Positions 25,676-33,399 of a stretch of 64,000 nt of DNA are shown here, piece after piece. Every line of letters starts with the position of its first letter. Position 1 is the first letter of the stretch. The stretch is from positions 62,001 to 126,000 of the forward strand of contig WJMH01000007.1 in the NCBI GenBank assembly GCA_014728045.1, read 5' to 3'. This stretch comes from Candidatus Omnitrophota bacterium (GTDB lineage: Bacteria > Omnitrophota > Gorgyraeia > Tantalellales > Tantalellaceae). Position numbers and translations under genes: made by a program. The notes beneath the pieces are model-generated. The model did not search any database. It saw nothing but the letters and a program-made list of their open reading frames with translations, and was not told the origin of the DNA.

Positions 25676-27502
25676 TTACGGCTGTGGAGCACTCTTGGTT
25701 GGCTCCGCCGGAACGGGCGCGGAACTATCGTGTATCCATTTACTGATCGTACGCAAAACATCCGGATTTATGAGAAACTCCCATGAATCATCTTTTGCGG
25801 CCATTGCCCCCATATACCGTCCCGGATAACGAAATTCAGCGACTTTGTTGAGTTTATTCTTCTGTTTAAGCGCAACTTTTAGTCTGGCGATCAACCTCGG
25901 ATCAAAATATTTATCGTCCCGACCCACAACCAGGAACAGGGGCTTATCATATGACAACATAAGTTCATACGGTTTTCTTTCGATGAGCTGCCTGTATTCT
26001 CTCACGGGCATTTCCATCCCCATGAAATATGTCACATTTTCACCGGATTGCAAGATCGATAAAAGATGTTCTCTGACCATATCCGCGATGGTTTGCATGA
26101 ACTGGTCATCCAAGGGGCCTATACCCTGCTCTTCAAGCAGTTTTTGCACGGTTTTCGACAGATCAGTTTCCGAAAGTATCTCTTTTTCAAATCCAGTGGG
26201 AAGGCCCAATAATATGCAGGAATGGATATTTTCATCCAAGTAAGCGGTCTTGATCGCTATGAACCCGCCTTCAGAGTAGCCTACAAGGGACACTGAAGCG
26301 GCATTGGCCCCGGGTTGCTGGCTCAAGAACCGAACTGCGTCCTTTATAATCGCAATCCGCTTGCCGTCATCCATACTGGAAAAAGATCCCTGGCTTTTCC
26401 CCTGCCCCGGCCCGTCGTAAACCATAGCAATTATGCCGTAAGTTGACAAGTTCCTTGCGATCGCTTTCAGCATGGACCTCTCTCCGGTGGTAACAGGACC
26501 GTCCTCCGGTATAAGTAGAACGGCAGGAAAGGGTCCCTCCTCTGCGGGGGGATACCAGATCTTACCCGAAAGGATAAGATTGTCGCTTTCGAAGAAAACT
26601 TCTCGTGAACCGTTGATCTTTCTATCAGGACTTTTGTGAACGTCAGTTCTTTCAGCAGCCCGCCTCTCCGCATCCGAGTGCTTTCCACCGAACAAAGAGC
26701 CGCCTTTTTTCAGCAAATCCACCCATTCACTGAATTTCTCCATGAAAGGCCTGAGCCGTTTTCCGGGTCCTTCTATATATCCGATAAGATCGAATCTCAT
26801 CTTCCCCTGTCCTACATCAAGTGCAAGCACCCGGTGGCCATACTTTGAGACAACTACCGTCGCCTCGGGTATACCCCTTGCGCTGATCTTGTAGCTTTCC
26901 CCCTCTATCCTTCTGCCCATAACGGGTATATATTCGTCACGAAGATACCTCACCTCTATCTTTTCACGCAAAGGAGGTATCGGACTTTCCGGTGGGATCA
27001 TGACCTCGAAGAACTGAGCGCCTTTTTTCCAGTAATTGTATTTCTCCATGAGCGGCATATATGACAGGACATCCCGAGGCGAAAAGATCATTGTCTTTTC
27101 ACCGGTTTCAAACTCCTTAAGGGTTATGTACCTTGGGTGTTCCAGATAGAGGAAATCCGTCAATTCATCATTCTGGTCGAGCATGATGATACGTTTCCGC
27201 CCGCGAGTGCCGACAGACTCACTAGTGAACTTAATAGGCATCTTTGTCCTCTTGTTAAGGAAGAGTTTTTCGCTGGTTGTCGGGTACCCCATTGAATACG
27301 GAAAAATAGAAGAGCTCTTAAACACTATTTTGTTCTCGGTAACGTACCTGTCGACCTTGACGGAACCGTAAAGCCTCCCTCCCACGAAGACTTCATAGGC
27401 GAAATTCCTGTGACCGCTCATATCGATGTATAAAAATGCGGTCACGAAAAGTAGTATTACAAGAATGACCGCTGCGACGAAGGATATGACGAGCTTTTTC
27501 AT
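25676..27502 (-). CDS. Membrane-anchored two-domain protein: DUF3108-like region plus alpha/beta hydrolase
   Basis: 608 residues from an ATG at 27502 that overlaps the upstream stop (ATGA). An N-terminal membrane anchor (LVISFVAAVILVILLFVTAF) precedes a beta-rich region (~25-260) that resembles DUF3108 (FAYEVFVGGRLYGSVKV; DVLSYMPLM). After a charged linker comes an alpha/beta hydrolase fold: oxyanion region PAVLLIPEDGP, nucleophile elbow GYSEGG, and acid segment VVGRDDKYFD. The segment where the catalytic His is expected reads FRYPGRYMGAM with no His, so hydrolase activity is doubtful or uses an altered site. Faces the periplasm by prediction. Confidence 0.7.
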   Translation of the reverse strand: MKKLVISFVAAVILVILLFVTAFLYIDMSGHRNFAYEVFVGGRLYGSVKVDRYVTENKIVFKSSSIFPYSMGYPTTSEKLFLNKRTKMPIKFTSESVGTRGRKRIIMLDQNDELTDFLYLEHPRYITLKEFETGEKTMIFSPRDVLSYMPLMEKYNYWKKGAQFFEVMIPPESPIPPLREKIEVRYLRDEYIPVMGRRIEGESYKISARGIPEATVVVSKYGHRVLALDVGQGKMRFDLIGYIEGPGKRLRPFMEKFSEWVDLLKKGGSLFGGKHSDAERRAAERTDVHKSPDRKINGSREVFFESDNLILSGKIWYPPAEEGPFPAVLLIPEDGPVTTGERSMLKAIARNLSTYGIIAMVYDGPGQGKSQGSFSSMDDGKRIAIIKDAVRFLSQQPGANAASVSLVGYSEGGFIAIKTAYLDENIHSCILLGLPTGFEKEILSETDLSKTVQKLLEEQGIGPLDDQFMQTIADMVREHLLSILQSGENVTYFMGMEMPVREYRQLIERKPYELMLSYDKPLFLVVGRDDKYFDPRLIARLKVALKQKNKLNKVAEFRYPGRYMGAMAAKDDSWEFLINPDVLRTISKWIHDSSAPVPAEPTKSAPQP

Positions 27503-28068
27503 ATTACATCCAGCCCCACTACGGAGCATGTTAAGGTCAGGTTGCCGTAGGAATCGCGCTTTGCGAACCTTGACTTCCTTGAAACTTCTGAGATAACTTT
27601 CTTGGGACAATTTAGCAACGGATAAGCGAACGAGATCTCCTCGCCGGGAGAAAGTATGTTCTTCTTGGGCTGTGTCCCGAAGAACACCGAAGGATCCCCG
27701 TAGGGCTCCTCCCCCAGGGGATAGAACCAGCGCCTGTAAATCACGTTGCCGTCGGGTTCCTGGATATATACTTCCACTAAAAGTGAAGTGATGGTCTTAT
27801 CGGTGTTATTCTTTATAGTACCCTCGAAAAGCGGTTTTCCCGAAAAGGGCTCCTTCTGTTTCATTCTAAGGCTGACGTTCTTTATAAGAACGTCGCTCTT
27901 AAAAAGTTCCGCGGTAAGTTTATATATTGAATTACGGTAATCCAGCGCGAAACTGTCTTTTTTCCACTGGATATACAGCATGTACCCGGCAAAGGTGGCC
28001 ATAAGCACGACCGATATGATCAGTGAAGAGAATATGGCTACCAGTATATGCTTCTTTTTAATTGGCAT
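27499..28068 (-). CDS. Single-pass membrane protein of unknown function
   Basis: 189 residues from ATG 28068; a TTG at 28083 is a weaker alternative. One N-terminal membrane segment (ILVAIFSSLIISVVLMATFA) is followed by an extracytoplasmic beta-sandwich-like domain with LFEGTIKNNTDKTITSLLVE and a closing Cys pair region (YPLLNCPK). The pattern, strand-NNT-strand with a described residue for sequence-neutral contacts, recalls FxLYD/DUF3426-type domains. It is translationally coupled to the hydrolase-like protein downstream and may be its partner. Confidence 0.5.
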   Translation of the reverse strand: MPIKKKHILVAIFSSLIISVVLMATFAGYMLYIQWKKDSFALDYRNSIYKLTAELFKSDVLIKNVSLRMKQKEPFSGKPLFEGTIKNNTDKTITSLLVEVYIQEPDGNVIYRRWFYPLGEEPYGDPSVFFGTQPKKNILSPGEEISFAYPLLNCPKKVISEVSRKSRFAKRDSYGNLTLTCSVVGLDVI

Positions 28069-28125
28069 GGCAAGTAAATCCAAAATAATCGCTTGTAAAA
28101 GTGAAATTAATATTTATCATCCAAA

Positions 28126-28144
28126 GGCTCTAATGTCAAGAGCC
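28126..28144 (-). terminator. Short hairpin just after the DUF4416 gene
   Basis: Arms GGCTCT / AGAGCC with a 7-base loop, then TTTGG on the minus strand, directly after the stop at 28146. The short stem and broken T-run make it a weak terminator candidate. Confidence 0.35.
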
Positions 28145-28145
28145 G

Positions 28146-28673
28146 TCATAAATCTTTTCGATCCAGCGCATAAAGCTCTCGCACCTCATTAAAGTAAGCT
28201 ATGGACTCCTTGGACGCGTAATCCGGATAAGTCCATGGCCAGCTTTTAAACGTTCCGCCCTGATAATGAAGAGTGGATTCGGCGAATATGTTATTGCCAA
28301 TATGTATCCTGTGACTGTAATCCTTGGTCGTAAGGAGTACTAGCTTGGCTTCAGTAACATAGCCGGGGTCTATATTGAATCTCCTTTTACCATCCTGCCT
28401 GAAACCGTCTTCGATCCTGTTCGCAGCTATCTTGACCAGAGGCATTTTCTCTAGCCCCACAGGTCTCTTGAAACATATAAATCTGCGTTCAAGGGGCTTG
28501 CCGAATTCCTTCTGGTAATAATCGGTAAAATCGAAGGGAAGTTTCCTCGTCAGGCCCTCCAGGAAGCCGAATTCGTCCACAAGAGAACTCTCGACCCAGG
28601 AGGTGGATTCACCTTCTCTGCAGATGATACTGGCGATGAGTTTGACTGGTTTTTGATCGACGATAACGCCCAT
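28146..28673 (-). CDS. DUF4416 family protein
   Basis: 175 residues from an ATG at 28673 with GGGGA upstream, starting eight bases after the yjbQ stop. Conserved-looking blocks are KLIASIICREG, FDFTDYYQKEFG, RRFICFKRPV, RRFNIDPGYV and FAESTLHYQGG. These match DUF4416, a family of unknown function common in deep-branching anaerobes and candidate phyla. No catalytic motif is evident. It shares an operon with YjbQ and a PilZ protein. Confidence 0.65.
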   Translation of the reverse strand: MGVIVDQKPVKLIASIICREGESTSWVESSLVDEFGFLEGLTRKLPFDFTDYYQKEFGKPLERRFICFKRPVGLEKMPLVKIAANRIEDGFRQDGKRRFNIDPGYVTEAKLVLLTTKDYSHRIHIGNNIFAESTLHYQGGTFKSWPWTYPDYASKESIAYFNEVRELYALDRKDL

Positions 28674-28680
28674 GCTAATA

Positions 28681-29097
28681 TCATTCCCCGATAACCTGAA
28701 CAACGAGTTCACGCCTGCGAGGACGCGTATCAAAGTCGCAGAAAACGATCTGCTGCCATGTTCCCAGGGTCAACTGCCGGCCCGTAAAAGGAACCGTTAT
28801 GGACGGCCCCATAAGTGAAGCCCTGACGTGAGATGATCCGTTATCATCGTGCCAGGTCTTTGCGTGGTGATATGTTTTATCAGAAGGGGCGACTATTTCA
28901 AGTGCCTCGCGAAAGTCCTTCACCAGGTTAGGCTCAAATTCAATGGTCGTGAGGCTACCCGTAGACCCAGGATTGAAAATGATCATCGATCCGTTATCCA
29001 AACCGGTCGAATCCAGTATTTCGCGGCAATCCGTTGTTATATCTATAACATCGGTATTTCCCTTGGTATCAACAGAAATACTTTTGGTAATAACCAT
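28681..29097 (-). CDS. YjbQ/UPF0047 family protein (divergent copy)
   Basis: 138 residues. Family blocks ITTDCREILDSTG, WHDDNGSSHVRASLMGPS and LGTWQQIVFCDFD are clear. YjbQ proteins have a low thiamin-phosphate synthase activity, but their main role is not established. The usual PHTTA element is replaced by NPGSTGSLTT, so one of the active-site histidines is missing; the intact paralogue lies at 33797-34192. It follows a PilZ gene by seven bases. Confidence 0.8.
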   Translation of the reverse strand: MVITKSISVDTKGNTDVIDITTDCREILDSTGLDNGSMIIFNPGSTGSLTTIEFEPNLVKDFREALEIVAPSDKTYHHAKTWHDDNGSSHVRASLMGPSITVPFTGRQLTLGTWQQIVFCDFDTRPRRRELVVQVIGE

Positions 29098-29104
29098 AGT
29101 AAGG

Positions 29105-29467
29105 TCAATTGCCTTTGGATTCGATGTATTTTACCAGGATATCCCTCTCTTTGGGGAGTAGAGAGCTGAAAAAGATCGCGACATCATAATGTTCTACCCG
29201 TCCGTCCTTCATAACAGGATGTTCCCTTACGACAACGCCGTCAATGTTCATGTTGAGCGACCTCGATGATCTGTTTTTGCCGGGTATGGTGAGAACGACC
29301 TGCACCTTAGTCATGACGGGAATCTTTTCGGCAACTTTACAGTAGACACCTGATGCGCTTACGTCAAGGCTCTGAGTTATGGCGTTAAAGCCGTCACCGG
29401 AGAGTTTTATTGATATGTCCTTATCCTTTACACGCGGATATTTACGCCTTTCGGTTTTTTGGGCCAT
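29105..29467 (-). CDS. PilZ-domain c-di-GMP receptor (copy 2)
   Basis: 120 residues, a single PilZ domain. RxxxR is RRKYPR near the N-terminus and the second element is DVSASGVYC (D-x-S-x-x-G). Both signatures are complete, so c-di-GMP binding is expected. It leads a tight cluster with YjbQ and DUF4416; GGAGG precedes the ATG. It differs clearly in sequence from the other three PilZ proteins, so these are not recent duplicates. Confidence 0.88.
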   Translation of the reverse strand: MAQKTERRKYPRVKDKDISIKLSGDGFNAITQSLDVSASGVYCKVAEKIPVMTKVQVVLTIPGKNRSSRSLNMNIDGVVVREHPVMKDGRVEHYDVAIFFSSLLPKERDILVKYIESKGN

Positions 29468-29521
29468 TTTTCCTCCAAGAAATGTTATTTATCTTTTCAC
29501 GACGCTTTTGACAAAAAGATC

Positions 29522-29869
29522 TTATCCGGGCGGCCACTCGAACTTCCTGCCGCCAAGAAGGTGTACATGGATATGGAACACTTCCTGACCAGCATCCTGA
29601 TTACAGTTTATAACGACCCTGTAACCCTTCTCCGCCACATCGCTTTCGCCGGCTAGATCCTTTATCTTTACAAGGATACGTCCGATGAGCGAAGCGTCTT
29701 CATCGGATACGTCATTCAGATTTGCTATATGTTTTTTCGGTATGAAAAGAAGATGTACCGGCGACTTGGGATTGATATCCTTGAAAGCTATCATTTGATC
29801 GTCTTCATAGACGATATCTGCCGGTATTTCTTTATCAATTATTTTACAAAATAGACAATCTTCACTCAT
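29522..29869 (-). CDS. HIT-family nucleotide-binding protein (HinT-like)
   Basis: 115 residues. Cys pair DCLFC at the start, FIPKKHIANL, and the histidine triad FHIHVHLLGG near the C-terminus identify a HinT-type purine nucleoside phosphoramidase. No ribosome binding site precedes the ATG, and a near-consensus -10 box ends only nine bases upstream, so the mRNA may be leaderless. A strong terminator just upstream separates it from the neighbouring gene. Confidence 0.93.
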   Translation of the reverse strand: MSEDCLFCKIIDKEIPADIVYEDDQMIAFKDINPKSPVHLLFIPKKHIANLNDVSDEDASLIGRILVKIKDLAGESDVAEKGYRVVINCNQDAGQEVFHIHVHLLGGRKFEWPPG

Positions 29870-29878
29870 AACAAGATT

Positions 29879-29906
29879 ATTATAACATGGCAGAAGTATT
29901 TTTCAA
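29879..29906 (-). promoter_or_regulatory. Promoter of the HIT gene, possibly giving a leaderless mRNA
   Basis: On the minus strand TTGAAA (29906-29901), 16 bases, TATAAT (29884-29879). The start codon begins at 29869, so transcription would begin within a few bases of it. Confidence 0.65.
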
Positions 29907-29948
29907 TGCATTCATTACGGCTTTATTCTTCAAGGAAGTGTTCTACAT

Positions 29949-29994
29949 AAAAAAAGACCCAAGGTCCGATCTTCATAAAAACGAACCTTGGGCC
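29949..29994 (-). terminator. Strong intrinsic terminator after the zinc-ribbon protein gene
   Basis: Minus strand: 13 paired positions (GGCCCAAGGTTCG with CGGACCTTGGGTC, including G-T pairs), a 13-base loop and a run of seven T. Confidence 0.88.
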
Positions 29995-30017
29995 CATGAT
30001 CCACTTATGGAAAGATC

Positions 30018-30515
30018 CTATTCCTTGGGACCTTCTTCAGCAGCCTTCTTTGCTTCTTCTTGGGCCTTTTGGGCCTCTTCCTCGGCCTTTTTGCGATCTT
30101 CCTCAACCTTACGCTTAAAGCATTTTTTCGTGCAATAGAATCCACCGTTCCTGTAATACCAAAGGCGCTTCCTCAAAGGTTTACCGCATCCGGCACATTC
30201 GGTGGGTTTAGGCGGCTTTGTGGCCTTGGGCTGGCTTGATGGTCCTTTCTTGGACTCTTCAGTTTCTTCCTTCTTCTCTTCTTCCGCGGGTTTCTCTTCG
30301 GCCGGCTTCTCTTCCTTCTTTTCTTCTTTCGTGGGTTTCTCCTCAGCCGGCTTCTCTTCCTTCTTTTCTTCTTCCGCGGGTTTCTCCTCAGCCGGCCTCT
30401 CTTCCTTCTTTTCTTTTTCCGCAGCCTTCTCAGGAGCTTTTTCTTCTACAGGTTTTTCTTCTTTGCCGGCTTCTTCAGGTGTTTTCTTTTCATTTTTTTC
30501 TTCATTCGAAACCAT
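30018..30515 (-). CDS. Lys/Glu/Pro-rich protein with a C-terminal zinc ribbon
   Basis: 165 residues. Residues ~5-95 are low-complexity repeats built on KPAEEKKEE-type units, partly repeated at the DNA level. Residues ~105-140 hold a four-Cys zinc ribbon (CAGCGKPLRKRLWYYRNGGF, then CTKKC), followed by a charged helix (EEDRKKAEEEAQKAQEEAKK). The ribbon resembles TRASH-like or ribosome-associated fingers. The function is unknown; a nucleic-acid or ribosome-associated role is only a guess. The repeats make expansion or contraction by slippage likely. Confidence 0.65.
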   Translation of the reverse strand: MVSNEEKNEKKTPEEAGKEEKPVEEKAPEKAAEKEKKEERPAEEKPAEEEKKEEKPAEEKPTKEEKKEEKPAEEKPAEEEKKEETEESKKGPSSQPKATKPPKPTECAGCGKPLRKRLWYYRNGGFYCTKKCFKRKVEEDRKKAEEEAQKAQEEAKKAAEEGPKE

Positions 30516-30534
30516 TATACTCCTCCAATTCCGT

Positions 30535-30891
30535 TTATTTTATATCAGCACCGGAAGGCATTATCCAATTCTGATAGATGTACTCCAGTATCCTGCCCCT
30601 GTCGCCGTTGCATACTTTATGGAATTTCATCCCGCTTTTCCGATGAACGTTATCAGCTATGGGATCACCTGACCATGCGATCTCCCCCTGCAACATGACG
30701 GGCACATTATCGCCCGGTATCATGAGCTCTATTTCGACCTTCTCCCCCGGGGAGAAAGATTCTTTGCTAAGCAGGCCTATCCCTTCTTTACTGAAATTAT
30801 TGACTTTTAATTTCCGCTGAACACCTTTTCTGTGGCATATTGCATCCAGCAGGACATTGAATCGCATGTACTTTCTTTTTTCTTCTGCCAT
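30535..30891 (-). CDS. PilZ-domain c-di-GMP receptor (copy 3)
   Basis: 118 residues from the ATG at 30891, which has ACGAGGAAC just upstream; the longer frame to 31011 runs through a hairpin and is unlikely. The RxxxR element is KRKYMR and the second element NNFSKEGIG (N-x-S-x-x-G). Both are intact. It follows a TIGR04073 gene and a hairpin, the same order as at 24669-25583. Confidence 0.86.
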   Translation of the reverse strand: MAEEKRKYMRFNVLLDAICHRKGVQRKLKVNNFSKEGIGLLSKESFSPGEKVEIELMIPGDNVPVMLQGEIAWSGDPIADNVHRKSGMKFHKVCNGDRGRILEYIYQNWIMPSGADIK

Positions 30892-30934
30892 TTGTTCCTC
30901 GTTAAAATCAAATATTCCGGTTAAAGCCATAATA

Positions 30935-30971
30935 ACAGAAAAGGGACGATGTGAAATCGCCCCCTTTCTGT
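30935..30971 (-). terminator. Hairpin between TIGR04073 gene and PilZ gene (copy 2)
   Basis: Sixteen-base arms (ACAGAAAAGGGACGAT with ATCGCCCCCTTTCTGT, two G-T pairs) around a five-base loop. There is no T-run, so mRNA stabilisation, processing or partial termination are alternatives to full termination. Confidence 0.6.
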
Positions 30972-30994
30972 ATATCAATCTAACCTTTGGTGCA

Positions 30995-31321
30995 TTATTC
31001 GCTGAACACAAATTCCGGTTCGAGAACAGGCTGGTAGTCCTCAGGTATCGGAAACGGGAATGTCACTGTTTCATATACACCAGCACCCGTCCTGACTATT
31101 GTCATACCGACGCCTTTGGCCAGACCCATCGTAAGCCCGGAAAGTACGTTTTCTTCAACACTCGTATCATAGATGTTCTTAGGAAGCTCTACCCAACCCG
31201 TGAGAATGTTGGCCAGACCTCTGCCAAGCTTCTTCGCAGGATCCTGTGCATAACACTGGGTAGCCATACCTACCATCGCTATGATGACAAAACAAATCAT
31301 TAAAGTTTTTATCGCCTTCAT
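30995..31321 (-). CDS. Exported TIGR04073-family protein (copy 2)
   Basis: 108 residues. Signal peptide (TLMICFVIIAMVGMATQCYA), then the family core KKLGRGLANILTGWVELPKN and the ending GAGVYETVTFPFPIPEDYQP. This is a closer match to TIGR04073 than copy 1. GAGGAGGAGG precedes the ATG, suggesting strong translation, and a near-consensus promoter lies upstream. It is exported to the periplasm or beyond; the molecular role is unknown. Confidence 0.82.
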   Translation of the reverse strand: MKAIKTLMICFVIIAMVGMATQCYAQDPAKKLGRGLANILTGWVELPKNIYDTSVEENVLSGLTMGLAKGVGMTIVRTGAGVYETVTFPFPIPEDYQPVLEPEFVFSE

Positions 31322-31383
31322 GTTTTCACCTCCTCCTCAAAAAAAAATACAATTTATAAACATCTATTATTAAAATTACCAGA

Positions 31384-31412
31384 AGTATATCATGGGTATA
31401 TTGGTATGTCAA
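31384..31412 (-). promoter_or_regulatory. Promoter of TIGR04073 gene copy 2
   Basis: On the minus strand TTGACA (31412-31407), 17 bases, TATACT (31389-31384). It overlaps the last codons of PilZ copy 4. Confidence 0.72.
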
Positions 31413-31777
31413 GTTTTGGCCCTTAATATATCTTCGACCATCCTAGAAATCCTGAGACGGTCCTTTTCGGATATGTCCGTGAACTCTATACCCATGTCAT
31501 ACCTCGGCTTCTCCTCTCCGGTTGTAGGATGTCTTTTTACGACCCAGACCACCGTACCGCCGCATCTGAACGGCTCCTTGTCTTCCTGCAGATATATCTC
31601 CATCGAAACATTCTCAAAGAGCTTGAATTCTTTCTCGAGCACCACGCAAATGCCACCGGCACCGATATTTTCAGTAAAAGTTTCAATAAGTTCTTCCTTG
31701 CCGCCCCTCGAAAAACGAATACGGCATTTGTAACTTATCCGGGGAAACCTTCTCTGGTCTATTCCATCCCACATCAT
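31409..31777 (-). CDS. PilZ-domain protein (copy 4, altered second motif)
   Basis: 122 residues. RxxxR is present (QRRFPR), but the second element reads NIGAGGICV, with Gly in place of the Ser of D/N-x-S-x-x-G. Binding of c-di-GMP may be weakened or changed. The ending YDMGIEFTDISEKDRLRISR is family-typical. It lies just upstream of the TIGR04073 gene copy 2. Confidence 0.85.
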   Translation of the reverse strand: MMWDGIDQRRFPRISYKCRIRFSRGGKEELIETFTENIGAGGICVVLEKEFKLFENVSMEIYLQEDKEPFRCGGTVVWVVKRHPTTGEEKPRYDMGIEFTDISEKDRLRISRMVEDILRAKT

Positions 31778-31856
31778 AACAATTAAATATTACCTTAGTA
31801 TTCATCCAAATTCAAGCGCTTCGTCGAAACTTACCAAGGGTGCTCTCAGATTTCGC

Positions 31857-31884
31857 TTTACAGCAATATCTAACGAGGTATAAT
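31857..31884 (+). promoter_or_regulatory. Promoter of the exeA-exeB-like operon
   Basis: TTTACA (31857-31862), 16 bases, TATAAT (31879-31884). AGGAGG at 31896-31901 lies 11 bases before the ATG. Confidence 0.65.
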
Positions 31885-31912
31885 ACTATTGTAAAAGGAG
31901 GTTGTCCGCTAG

Positions 31913-32734
31913 ATGTATCTTGATTTTTTCGGCCTTAAAGAAAACCCTTTCAACGTCACCAGCGACCCGGATTTTCTTTATCTTAGCCATACCCACAGAG
32001 AAGCGCTGGATCACCTTCTCTACGGCATACATGCCAGGAAAGGTTTCATCGAAATAACCGGTGAGGTCGGTGCCGGCAAAACTACATTATGCAGGGCTCT
32101 TATCAAGCAGCTTGACGAAAAGACCAAGACCTCACTCATCTTTAATTCGAGCCTGCCGGAAACACAGCTACTTGAAGCTATAGTAACTGATTTCGGTATC
32201 GAACCTGAAAGACGCAACAAAGTGGCATTCCTGAAACAGCTTAACCAGTTCCTTCTGGAAGAACTCGCACTGGGCAACAATACCGTTCTTATAATAGATG
32301 AAGCTCAAAACCTGCGTAAGTCAACTCTCGAGACCATTCGAATGCTGTCCAATCTTGAAACAGACAAGGAAAAACTGCTGCAGATAATACTTGTGGGACA
32401 ACCGGAACTTCATGACAAGCTGAATTCCCGTGCCCTTGTACAGTTGCGCCAGCGAATAAGCGTCCGGTTCCACATCAGGGCCCTTGAACGGAATGAACTC
32501 GACGGATACATACATCACCGGCTGGCGATCGCGGGCTCTTCACAGAGCATAAGTTTCTTTCCCGAGTCCTGCGACCTTATATACTCATATTCCAACGGAA
32601 TCCCTCGTCTTATAAACCTTCTCTGCGACAAAGCGCTGCTGATGGGGTTCGTGCAGGAGACACATGATATAGGTCCGGGCGTGATCGAAAAGAGCATAGA
32701 GGAAATAGAAGGACGGTACAGTATCGCATTATGA
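31913..32734 (+). CDS. ExeA/GspA-like AAA ATPase
   Basis: 273 residues. MYLDFFGLKENPFNVTSDPD is the classic start of ExeA-type ATPases. Walker A is GEVGAGKTT and Walker B VLIIDEAQ, with a sensor in LRQRISVRFHI. In Aeromonas ExeA works with ExeB to move the type II secretion secretin through the peptidoglycan. This version lacks the C-terminal peptidoglycan-binding domain of full-length ExeA. It overlaps the next gene by four bases, and that gene encodes an ExeB-like protein. Confidence 0.88.
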   Translation: MYLDFFGLKENPFNVTSDPDFLYLSHTHREALDHLLYGIHARKGFIEITGEVGAGKTTLCRALIKQLDEKTKTSLIFNSSLPETQLLEAIVTDFGIEPERRNKVAFLKQLNQFLLEELALGNNTVLIIDEAQNLRKSTLETIRMLSNLETDKEKLLQIILVGQPELHDKLNSRALVQLRQRISVRFHIRALERNELDGYIHHRLAIAGSSQSISFFPESCDLIYSYSNGIPRLINLLCDKALLMGFVQETHDIGPGVIEKSIEEIEGRYSIAL

Positions 32735-33384
32735 GCATAATAGCCAAGGCATTGCAAAAAGCCCAGAAGGAACGGGCTGAAAAGATTAAACGCGAAGAAG
32801 AAGAGCTCAAAAAGGTCCGGGCCGAAGCTGCCGCCCGCATGCAGCGCATGGAAAAAGCCGCTGGCCCCGAAACAATCGATAATCCCGGACCCATTCAAGA
32901 ACACACAGCAACCTCTAAAACAGAAAAAACGAACAGAAAAAAAAGCCCCCATGCGCATTACCTTATAACCATCGGTATAATAGTAGCCTCCGGGGCCTTC
33001 ATCCTGTCTTTCCTTCTTTTGCGACCCTTTTTAGATAAACGGGCTGGAACTTCCGAACAAGCACCTGAAGTCACAAGAGCGGGCTTGAACGAGGCTGCTG
33101 AGCGGACAGCGATCCCAGCCAAAGAGAACGCCAAAAAGAATGAAATGCCTGTGGCAAGTGAAGAGCTTGCTCCTACGGCTAAAAATCCTGTCCCGGCGCC
33201 CGAAGCATCTGATCTGCCCCAGATAAGCGGTATAATGTATTCCCCCTCTGCGCCCCAAGCTATCATCGGCGGCGTCCTCGTAACCGAAGGTGAGACCGTC
33301 AACGGTTATACCATTATCAGGATAGAGCCTTCGGTAGTGATCATATCCTCACAGGACAAGGAATACGAACTTCATATGCGTTAA
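32731..33384 (+). CDS. ExeB/GspB-like type II secretion accessory protein
   Basis: 217 residues. A cytoplasmic charged helix (SIIAKALQKAQKERAEKIKR) is followed by a single membrane segment (ITIGIIVASGAFILSFLLLR), a Pro/Ala/Glu-rich periplasmic linker and a C-terminal GspB-type domain (~165-217: ISGIMYSPSAPQAIIGGVLV, then GETVNGYTIIRI). This is the layout of ExeB. The same C-terminal domain occurs on a thioredoxin-like protein at 46560-47177. No core T2SS gene is in the window. Confidence 0.82.
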   Translation: MSIIAKALQKAQKERAEKIKREEEELKKVRAEAAARMQRMEKAAGPETIDNPGPIQEHTATSKTEKTNRKKSPHAHYLITIGIIVASGAFILSFLLLRPFLDKRAGTSEQAPEVTRAGLNEAAERTAIPAKENAKKNEMPVASEELAPTAKNPVPAPEASDLPQISGIMYSPSAPQAIIGGVLVTEGETVNGYTIIRIEPSVVIISSQDKEYELHMR

Positions 33385-33399
33385 GTTCAGGAATAATTG

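Noticed and set aside
30240-30480. CRISPR-like or microsatellite array
   Set aside because: The repeats code in frame for Lys/Glu/Pro units, vary in length and have no spacers.
30892-31011. 40-residue N-terminal extension of PilZ copy 3
   Set aside because: It would translate the intercistronic hairpin and lacks a ribosome binding site; the ATG at 30891 has one.
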